A DNA stretch of 64,000 nucleotides from Bolinopsis microptera (taxonomy: Eukaryota > Ctenophora > Tentaculata > Lobata > Bolinopsidae): NCBI RefSeq assembly GCF_026151205.1, contig NC_087079.1, forward strand, positions 12,266,635-12,330,634, given 5' to 3'. Below the pieces are notes generated by a model, which did not search any database, was not told where the DNA came from, and saw only the letters and a list, made by a program, of their open reading frames with translations. Below, piece after piece: positions 26,101-38,100 of this stretch. Numbering within the stretch: position 1 is the first letter of the stretch; each line of letters begins with the position of its first letter. The translations under genes and the position numbers were made by a program.

Positions 26101-29100
26101 TCAAAGCCTACTTTGAGAATAACTCAAATCCGTTTGTCACTAAAAAGTACCTTTAACTTACCCAAAATCATAGTTTTGATCGGGTAATCTACTTGTAGCT
26201 GCTGGCCTCTTGAGCGCATAATTTAATATAGCTCATGGTTACCCCATCATGAATTAATTTGTCGCGGCGCCGCGATTTTTGGCCTAAATAATCGCGATTT
26301 TCTTTTGTCCTTGTTTGGGACCAAATATGGGCGTGGCTGTCCCGCGGGCACTGGCGGGCACCCGGAGTCCGGAACCCCCTCAAAAGTTCGGTCACAGGTT
26401 TGTTGGTCAATTGCTATCTCGAAATCGAATTTCACAAAAGAAATCAGGGTGAACCCCCCCCCCCCCCCCCCCTTAAGCAATTTCGAAGAGGTTTAATATA
26501 TAATAAGATTTCTTAGAAACAATAACAAGTGAGACTCATGTTACCAAGACGAGTTCGTTAGTGTTCTCCTAGCTTGGTCATTTTATGTTTAATTCCTGTT
26601 TAATTCCATGTCTGCTTTGCTGGGGGACTACAAATTCCCTCATATTTTCCCCTTATTATATTGTGTAGGCATTAACAAATAAAGTTAGGGCATTAACAAA
26701 TAATTTGAGGACAACATGACACTCCATAACTTTGAACATAACACGAGGAAATATGGACAGAACTGAACAAAAACAAAAACCACACTCAAAAACTGAGGAA
26801 TCGGGAGGATTCTGTATCACAGGAACCAACTATTCATTGGCGTAACAAAAGGCCCCGCCGACCTCGCTGTGCGGGGGGGGGGGCCGGGGGCTTAATCTTA
26901 GGAGGGGGGGCGCCAAATCTTCGTTTGAAAGTGGGACAATTTCGAAAAACTTAGTTACGGTACTAGCAAAACTGCGCGTTTTGCTCTAGAAACACATTTT
27001 TTAGAGATTTTACCGGCGTATCCTCTAAAATCATATAATTTGTTCATTTTTAGGGAGAAGCGCTAAAAGGGGAGGGGCGCCAACAGGGGGCGCTTTTTCG
27101 GCGGGGGAGGGCGCCAACACGTAACGTTACCTCACTGCAACTATTTAACTATAATCGCTCAATAATCGGTTTGGTATCGACGCTACATACTTTGATTTTC
27201 CGACTTTAAAGCTGACTTAAGAAATCAGGGAATTAATTTTACATTAAATCGTTGATTTAATTTATATATCACTTTCTTTTTTTTTAAACATTCCTGTACA
27301 TTGTGCAGAAAGTTGGAGATTACAAATTTTGGAAGCACGTAGGGATTTAGACCTGCAATATCGATCGTATATATACTAAAAATACTCTAGCACAATTGTA
27401 ACTGCAGTTTTACAGAACTCTATAAATGCTTAATGAACACACTTGCAGGTACCATCCGTATTCATACTCAGACCTGAGTTTAGTCATTTTCCGATACGAG
27501 ATTGAAATAAAATTGCAATCAATTGCTGAATTGCTATCTCGAAATCGAATTTCAATAAAAAATCAGGGAGACCCCCCCCCCCCCCCCCCCCCCTTAAGCA
27601 ACTTTCGAAGAGGTTTAATAAGTTAATATATGATAGGATTTCTTAGAAACATTAACAAGTGAGAGAGGCACATGTTTGCTAAGCTGGGGACAAATCATGC
27701 CTACACTGCAGCAAGTGTTCATAGTACGGTGCCTTTTGTTTTTCTGTGTTCTAGAACATTCTGGGGTTAACAAGCTTATTAGCGACTTGCAGTTATGTAT
27801 TCTTGCCCCCAAAACAAAAATGAAATTGCATTAATAATTAGCCTCATTCATAATTAGTGATTACTCCGTTGTAAGTTAGCGCAATTGTAGTGTACGTGAA
27901 GATACAAAAGGCTGAATGACGCCCACGGTAAGTCGTACTCCGTTTTATAGATATAGATTATAGAGTACGCTTTATTGACCACATATTATACTGTTGAGAC
28001 TTGAGAGTCTACGCGCCTTTGTCATAATAAATCTGGTTGTGCATTACAAATTTTGGAAGCACGTAGGGATTTAGACCTGCAATATCGATCGTATATATAC
28101 TAAAAATACTCTAGCACAATTGTAACTGCAGTTTTACAGAACTCTATAAATGCTTAATGAACACACTTGCAGGTACCATCCGTATTCATACTCAGACCTG
28201 AGTTTAGTCATTTTCCGATACGAGATTGAAATAAAATTGCAATCAATTGCTGAATTGCTATCTCGAAATCGAATTTCAATAAAAAATCAGGGAGACCCCC
28301 CCCCCCCCCCCCCTTAAGCAACTTTCGAAGAGGTTTAATAAGTTAATATATGATAGGATTTCTTAGAAACATTAACAAGTGAGAGAGGCACATGTTTGCT
28401 AAGCTGGGGACAAATCATGCCTACACTGCAGCAAGTGTTCGAATAGTACGGTGCCTTTTGTTTTTCTGTGTTCTAGAACATTCTGGGGTTAACAAGCTTA
28501 TTAGCGACTTGCAGTTATGTATTCTTGCCCCCAAAACAAAAATGAAATTGCATTAATAATTAGCCTCATTCATAATTAGTGATTACTCCGTTGTAAGTTA
28601 GCGCAATTGTAGTGTACGTGAAGATACAAAAGGCTGAATGACGCCCACGGTAAGTCGTACTCCGTTTTATAGATATAGATTATAGAGTACGCTTTATTGA
28701 CCACATATTATACTGTTGAGACTTGAGAGTCTACGCGCCTTTGTCATAATAAATCTGGTTGTGCATGTGCAAAAAAGGATGATGATTGATCATCCTACAC
28801 TCGAATGTCACGTGACTTTTGAATACGTTCTCTAGCTGGTGGCCCTGAAAGTTGTTTTTAACTGTTGAGGGGCCTTTTAGAAATAGGCCCCTCGAATCAG
28901 CGCAATATCTACCTAACAGTGGATTCTGTGTTCAAATAATTGCAAAAAATGAACAAAATCGCCCATATCTCAGTTCGCGATATTTGCAAAACTGACTTCG
29001 CTCAAAACAATAGAACTCAATAGGGTTTCAATACTTTTTCATGAAATTTTCAGAATCGACGTAGAATTGCTTAGTTTTGTATTAGAATTTTGAGTTAGGC

Positions 29101-32100
29101 CTTTTAAAAATTTGGCGGCCAAATTCTGAAAAATGCCCGGCAAATTTCAGAATTTGGCCGCCAATTTTTTGTAAAGGCCTAACTCAAAATTCTAATACAA
29201 AACTTAAGGTCATGAGGCGATTCTACGTCGATTCTGAAAATTTCATGAAAAAATATTGAAACCCTATTGAGTTCTATTGTTTTGAGCGAAGTCAGTTTTG
29301 CAAATATCACGAACTGAGATATTGGCGATTTTGTTCATTTTTTGCGATTATTTGAACGCAGAATCCACAGTTAGGTAGATATTGAGCTGATAACCATAGA
29401 GAATGTGCAGTTTATGCCTACCTTTTACATAAAGTTGGTTTCATTCAAAAATATTGATATTTGACCAATTTATGGGCCAAAATCGATCAAATTTAGTGCG
29501 TATGCCCAAATATGGGCATATAGTTTTTAGCTCATAACTCAGTCATTTGTTGTCCAATCTTGATTAAAATTTATATACAAGTTCAGGGGACCACTAGCTA
29601 CAAGTAGAGCACCTAAAATCTGGGTTTTAGGCATGTTCAGGGTATTTGGCTAAATTGGGCCTGATTTGGGCCAAATATGGGTGTGGCTGCCCCGCGGGCA
29701 CCGTTTGGCGGTTGGGGTCCGGGACCCCCTCAAAAGTTCAGGCACCGGTCCTAGTTTGTTGGTCAACTGCTATCTCGAAACCAAGTTTCACAAAAAAATC
29801 AGGGTGAACCCCCCCCCCCCCCCTCGACTTAAGCCTCTGGTCTTAGCTGAGCTCCTTCCCTCTAGTTCAAGTCCTTTTTCCGGTTATCTACCAGTGTTAT
29901 CTCACACGACACAGTCAACAGTTCCTGCGACCTTCTCACCGATTGATTCTGTCTTCAGACCTTCTTCCGCCTACTCTACAGCATATCCTCCACCACTCAT
30001 ATCCCCAGTCAGTACAACAAATAAAGTATATTGGTATTGAAATGAATTTCAGTATGATGATGAGGAACGAAAAAATCAATATAAGATGAGAAGCGTGTCA
30101 GGACACTTAATAACAGTATCATATAAAAGTATAAACACTTTAATAAACATTATCATATAAAAGTATAAACACTTTAATAAACATTATCATATAAAAGTAT
30201 CAACACTTTAATAAACAGTATCATATAATCACTTTCGGTTCCTATATAATACTGGTGTTAGTTATACAGATTAATGCTTTGTAGGCATGCATTATCCAAG
30301 CGTTGAAGCAGCAATCGCATGGTTCTATCTATTAAACTCACCTTGGTGGCTGTCCTGGAGATCTTTAAAAATGAGGTCAGTTGAGGTTGGGGTGACACTG
30401 TTAGACTCCACCACCAAGAAGGGCGAGTTATCTGGAGTTACCTTGTACCATGAATTGTCCGGATTACTACCTGGATATTATTCTGAATAATTGTTATTAT
30501 TCAGAATTATCAGGGCCCAGTGCTAAAGCCCAGGGTAAAGGCCCAAAGTAAGATACCAAGGTTTAGTTGTATTTTAAGCATGTTAACTGTTAAGGGTGAT
30601 AATAATTTATACCCTGGTCAAAGGTTATTGCTTATATTTGATATAGGCTGGAAGCTGCCTGGGTAGAAGAAGTCCATTGTTTCCATAAAACAATATGGTA
30701 TAAATATTAAAAGTAGTTATTAGCTATCATATTTTAATTATTTTTGCATTTTATTGTGTTCAGCTTTTGTTGAAAAGTTTCAAATCAAACCACATTTGTT
30801 AATTACCCTGATGTTACCTTGATTAGGATTGTATAGACGAACAGGCCAATTGAAAACACCCATAATCTCATAGCTCTTTGACAGATCTGTTTCTAAAACT
30901 TGATAAGCTTGACTCATCGAACTCCCATCCGAGAGAACTACAACTGATACATAAAGACCTGAAATAATAACGTATAGACAGTTAAGTTGAGATAGAGTAT
31001 AAATTAAAATAAGCAAAACATCAAAATTCATAGTATCATAGCCGCATGAGTCTTAGTATATTAAAGGCATTATTGTAACGGTATATTAGAACCAGACAGA
31101 AACAAAGTGTGAAGGGCCTGAACGGAACCCCTCGGTTTCAGTTCCTTGTTTAACACTGCCGTACAGCAAGGACATTCACCGAGTTCGCCAAGGATGGGTA
31201 TATATAATTCCGAGTGCATATTTTAATTTTGTCCGCTCTGACCTGCTTGAGAAACGGTGATCTCCTCCCCAGTCTTCTCAGGAAGGTAGCGAAGCTTGTC
31301 ATTAAGTACATGGTACCAAATAACTTGGATAACAGAGCTGTAGTTCAGGATTGATAACCTAAGAAATGGGGAAAGCTTTATGAAAACAAATGATAAAACA
31401 ATAACATGAACATCTCAGACTGTTAATGGATACCAGTCAATCAAGTCGACCCGACAACTCTATTTAGATAATAAATCCTCACGTGATGTCACACAAATCC
31501 TGACATGACGTCACACAAATCCTGACATGACATCACACAAATCCTGACATGACGTCACACAAATCCTGACATGACGTCACACAAATCCTGACATGATGTC
31601 ACACAAATCCTGACATGAAGTCACACAAATCCTGACATGACGTCACACAAATCCTAACATGACGTCACACAAATCCTGACATGACGTCACACAAATCCTG
31701 ACATGACGTCACAAAAATCCTAACATGACGTCACACAAATCCTAACATGACGTCACACAAATCCTGACATGACGTCACACAAATCCTGACATGACGTCAC
31801 ACAAATCCTAACATGACGTCACACAAATCCTGACATGACGTCACACAAATCCTAACATGACGTCACACAAATCCTGACATGACGTCACACTTTCAGCTCA
31901 CCTAGTTTCTTGTCCGGGTGTAAAGAACACGAGCTCATCTGACTGCGTTCTGGAGCAGATCCTGAGGTCCAGTACGACCTGGTATGACGTATCAGTTGTT
32001 ATACCGTAGTAGATACCAACCTGTTGGGAGCTGAATGATCTGATCTCTAGTTCGCTAGTAGAACCTCCCTCTGTATACTGCTTCACTTGTCCTGATGGAA

Positions 32101-35100
32101 TATAAACATCATATTATAGTATAATGGGTCTAATGAGGAAGGTCGCGGCAGTGCTGCAGCTGTCTTCTTTATTATATTTATAGTTACTAGACGTTTTAAG
32201 TTATTTTAAAGTTAAACTTTACAAAATTATCATATTTATTCACTTTATTATAATTTTATAATCATACTAGAAGAGCCCTGATTCCTAGACGGCTGACCAC
32301 TTCTCCTCTTTTAGATAAACATATACCGGCAGTTTCCAGGCCAGGCTGGAGGGTAGAGACTAAAGAAACAAATATGCTAACCCAATTATCTAAACAATAT
32401 CACTAGGTCACTATAAGCTGATTCGGACCGACCGCGGCAGCACTCATTCCTTTTTTTAAATCTTTTATTTTTATTTCCCATACCTCACATTATGACATCA
32501 TGACTCACAGATCTCTGGTTACCGAGCAGATTCGGAGCCAAAACTCCTTAGTTTTGGGTTCTAAAGTTCCGCTAATTCATAAATTCCGCGATCAATTAAA
32601 GGCAAGATGACCGATCTGTTGTTTACGTTTGGTGTGCTGGCAGGCAGCAATCATGATGTCATGTTTTAACGATAAGAAAATATCACGCCATGACTGCTTT
32701 TTCGAGCTTATCCACTGCTAATGTGACTGAAGCTCTGGGAAATCGTGATAGTTGTGATTAATAAACTATCTCAATTCTCAGAACCGTAAAATGTCTCGTT
32801 TTTAGCATTCCAAGTATTTGCTGTAAATATTTTACTTTATGTTTTATATGTAACTAGAAAGTTCTCGATCACAGAGAGGAAGATAATATTAGTTTTTATC
32901 GCATCAAAAAATATCTGTCACAACCGAAATGTATTTCGCACTGAACACCACGTAATAACAAAAAAGCCGATCAAAATTTCGCTCGCAAATCTTTGCAAGT
33001 GCACATGCGTTTTGAATACCGTTACCATGGTTACTATGCAACTTCCTATTTCTCATCTGATTTGCACGTGGGCGGTCGTACACAGGAATCGACCGGGACA
33101 TGATTTCAGGCCTGACCGGGACCGGGACCGGGACCGGGACCAAGAATCCTGAATTAACCGGGACCGGGATGAAAAATGTCACTTGACCGGGACCGGGACC
33201 GGGACCGGGATAGCTCAAAATTGCCAATCCCGGTACCGGGATTCCCGGTACCGGGAATTCCGGTCGATTACTGGTTAATTCATGATCATAATTTATTACT
33301 CAAACTTGTTTAGCAATTTTAAACATTGTTTTATTTGGCTCAGAGGATGTTTAAAAATGAAATTCACAATGAATGAAAGGAAAAACTTAAAATCACAGTG
33401 AATGAAATTATGTAAAAGATCCCGGTCAAAATCCCGGCAAATTTGAGTGATTGACCGGGACCGGGACCGGGACCGGGATCATAAATCAGCATTTGACCGG
33501 GACCGGGACCGGGACCGGGATAGCTCAAAATTGCCAATCCCCCAGGTCGATTCCTGGTCGTACAGACATACAAAAAGAATCTTTTGAATTATAGTATAGG
33601 TTATGTTAATATTTACCAAAAAGTACAATGAACTGACCTCCAGTGAAGATGTACCAAAATACAGGGAGGTCTGTGTTGGTTCCGCTGATGGAAACTGAGT
33701 AGGTAGCAGGGATATACAGGATTAAAGTAGGGTTTACAGTCCGCGATTTAACCTGGGGTCAAGGGGTTACTCTTAGGGGATGTTGACAGAATTTAAAGAC
33801 TTGAAATTAAAAAGTGTCTCAACGAGAATTCCAGTAACGGAGACACCAATACCATGTCTCCTGAGACACCAAGGGTTCTTAAGACACCTCACAGCATGTC
33901 TCAGGTTTAAACCTGAATGTAGATAGAGAAGGTCCCCTGAAGCTGTTCCCCGGTGGCGTAGTATGCTCCTCTGTCACTTCCAGCCAAACGTGGGAGGACT
34001 AACAGCCCTTCTTTTGAGGCCCAGTTAGATACCTCGACCCCTGAAATATAGAACAAGTTTTAAACATATCTTCTAGCAAACTAAATAAAACCGTAACCAG
34101 TGTCTTTCTAGACGTGTGTAATCTGCGTGAAGTGTAGGACGTTGGGTCAGTGTTGAGTCATGGTTGGGAAAATAGATTTAGTTAATGGTTGTGATTAAAC
34201 ATGGGTTTAGGGTCAAGTTTAAGGCTTATTCATGCTATTTACTTATTTATGATATTGTCGTTAAGACATAGTTTACCGTGTTTTACAGTTAGTGGCAATA
34301 TTTACGAACGTTTCTATTTTATGATCATTTATTGCTGTACTCTGTAAAATTTGAAAAGTTGTACTTAAAAAATCGTCAAATGTCAATACCAACCTGAAAA
34401 TTTATCAAGTTTAGTATAACAGATAACTATTAACAAGAATTGCGCCCGTTTTTGAAATAACATAGCATAGACGACAGTCTCACAGTCAGCCTGCGCCTGA
34501 TTTAAAATACCTTACCGTGCTATTGTACTGAAATTAACTAATATGTAAACGCTACCTCGCTTCTAATATATATATAAATATAATAATAACCTAATATATA
34601 TACAAATATGTTGCATTATCAATTCAATCAAAATTATCGATTTAACTATCATGATAGTGTATAACTATGAGTATTAGGCCCGATGTACTATAGCCAAAAT
34701 ATATAATTTTTATTTCTTTATTCAAATTACAACATAATCATTACAGCCACATTTTAAGCTTTCGCACTCAAAGAAATAATTCAGCTGTACTACTAATAAT
34801 ACCATGATAAGTTTGATACATTCAGTGTTTATCATATACCATAGGCATACCTTATCGGACCTTATTTGGACGGACATTACTTGAACGCTGGAGGCCCTAG
34901 CGTTCATCTTAATGTCCGGTCAAATAAAGTCCGTTCAATTAATGTCCGTCCAAGTTAAAGTCCGTTGAAATTTTTTCAAAAATTTTTCCATTTCGAACTT
35001 TTTGTCCAGAATATGACAACTATGAGAACTTTATTGTGCCGTAAGTTAACGACGGAAAGGTTCTCCTTGGTCTGCCGGAGGCACAGAAAACTCTACTAGT

Positions 35101-38100
35101 ATATGATGTTTTCAAGGGTCACTTGGCGGAAAAAGTCAACAAAATTATGGCACTCAACAACATAGTTCATGAGCTAGTCCCCGCCAACATAACAAACTTG
35201 TTCCAGCCTCTAGATATTACGGTAAATCGCGTTGCCAAGGACATTGTCCGACGTTGTTATAGTTCACATTACTGAGGGGAGGTAATGAAACAGTGCTAGG
35301 AAAGCTCCACGTGATGTTAAGGTTAACCTAAAGTTGTCTAAGATAAAACCACTTCACGCCGAATGGCTTGTAAAAGTTAACACTGAAATGCAGGACCGGG
35401 GTAGTTTGATAAAAAAAGGTTTCCATGAAGCTAGAAATCACTGATGCTTGTTTAAGCATGGACTATTTCATACACGAAAACCCATTTGATGAAGATGATA
35501 TGTGATATTAGATACTGATCATGTACACATATTTTAAAATTTTTACTGCTTAATGACTGCTTTTCTTACTTACTGTATAAAAGCCTGGGACCACTACTAG
35601 CATTGTCACAACATCTACAAAGCTGCCATATAGCCTACCTACCTATTGAACCAATTTTCTCGACTGACTGACAATGTTTCTTCTTTTTCCCCATTTAGAA
35701 TACAAAGATTAGTACATTTTAGCTTATGATTAATATTATATTTTCACCTATAGTTTACCTAGATTTAAAAATCATTTGCTGAAATTAGAAAAACCTCAAA
35801 AAATTGAAAAAAATTCGGCTTTTTGATGGTTTTGAATGCCTTCGAGCGTTCATATTAATGTCCGTTCATAATTATGTCCGTTCATGTAATGTCCGTCCAA
35901 ATAAGGTCCGATAAGGTATACACCGCATACCGATTATAATTCATTTAATTTGCTGTCAAAGGTTCGCGTTGGATAAGTTTACTGCGTTGCTATGACAAAA
36001 TGTGACGGACGAATGGAAGGACAGACTACTTATTTAGACCCACCTAAATCATACTCTTAAATCCCTCTTTTTTACTATTGTCCATTCATAACAATCCTTT
36101 ACTTTTTTGCTTCGCAACATGACAGGGGTGAGTGGAAAAATATTTGTATATTATTATATCTTATATTATGTATTCGGTAACATAATTACCCATTACCCAG
36201 TCACCCATTCTACATAATCATTGTACTCTTCATATTATGTTTTATTCTATTCAACTTGATTATCTATGTAGGTTACTGAAACATTTCTACTGCTGCTGCT
36301 GCTGCTTAAAGCATTATTATCAGAATCAATTATACCTGGCTCGCCAATCCCTGTGCGCGGCGCTCTTTACAAGCTTCCTCAACAGGAAGCGTGAGAGGAC
36401 CGAGCAATAGACTAGCAAGCTAGGTAACATAATCAACAGCATAACTGGAAATAGCTACTCGTGTTATCAATTTTTACAGGTCATACTAACGATGAGTTAA
36501 GAGCCAATATAAAACAAAGTTAAACTGCACTTGCAAGTATTTCATGTGATGAATTAGTATTTAACAAAATAGTTGCATAGTGCAGTAACAATATTATGTC
36601 GTAGTTCCTTTTATATTGACTCATTTAAACATTTAAATGGTTAACCTCCAGTTTGGGATTTTAAAGTTTTGCTTTGAAATTCGCTTTAATCTTCTTGACT
36701 GTATACCATATACTGATAACTCACCGTCATCTAAAGTTAAGTTTAATTGACGACATTGTAAAGACAGGTCCAGTGATCAAGATGCTGAAGATTTTGAGCA
36801 CAGCAGAGCAGAGGTCTCTTGTAGAGAAGTATGCAGAGTTAACACACCTGAGAGCTCAGACTTTGGAAGCAGAAATGGAAGTGGTGGAAGCTAGACATAC
36901 TGCTAACAGAACAGCGAATATTCTGGAAGATGCTCTAGGGGTTGGGAACACAATTTTCCGGTATTGGCTGCCCGAGGCAGGGGACGGAGCTGTCAGTGCA
37001 GCATCAACATTTAGTGGGAGTGAGCGTGAAAACAAGCACGATGATGGAGCAGAGTTAGGAGCACAGGGTATGGTGATGACTACAATATCGATGGGACCAG
37101 CGTTGAAAATATTAAGATCACGTTACGTGGTAGAGGAGAAAGCAGCAGCTGAGGCGGAGAAGCGAGCTCTGGAGAAGGAGTGGGCTCTGGGGCGATTAAA
37201 GAAACGGGAACAAGTGATCCTTGAGGCGATAGAAGATATTGAGAGTGGAAGAATAAGCGATAGACAGACTTCATCTTGACGTTTATTTATTTTGGTACAG
37301 GGTAACTGCATACCACGATTGAAATTCATCTTATATTTGTCACCTTAGGATTGGGATGATCAATTGCGACTGATTGTTTTTATTTTACACTTTAGTTCAA
37401 TCGACATTAGACATGGCATGTAATTTCCATTTAATTCATAGATCAATGCAAACATAGGTTAAGAGTTAATGAATAGTGTTATAAAAGATTCACAATTCAC
37501 ATATTTTAATAAGCAAAAACATCTGTAAATAAATATTTTAAAAACTAACATGCATTTCTCAAAAGTGAGTTAGTGATTATTATCATCTTGTATTACTTAA
37601 AAACTTTACAACAATCTAAAACTCGTATAATATCGTAAAAGACTGATAAGTGCTAACAAAAATATAATGCAGTAAGAGTTTCCCTTCTATCTTAAAAATA
37701 AAGGTCTTAACATTCTTTTAGTTGAAATGTATACCCGTTGTAAAATCTCCTTCAATTCAAAGGAGCAAATAACCTTAAATCGTGAGTTTATTCTCTATAT
37801 AGTTTATAGAACAATACTCGATTTTTGATTACTACGACATTTAACGTTTGTAATATTTTTCATAAAAATCTGAAAATGGAATGACCAAATTTTCAGATTT
37901 CTCTGTGCATTTCCCTAAGCATTTCTTTGTACATATCTCTGATTTCTCTGATTTCATGGAATTCTCTGTACATGTTTGGATAGATGCAACTGGATGTTTG
38001 AAAAGACGATGATTCATCTCCAGATCTGCAATGATCTGGGGCGGGTTTGAACCATGCTTTCATAAAAATCAGAAAATGGAATGACCAAATCTTCAGATTT

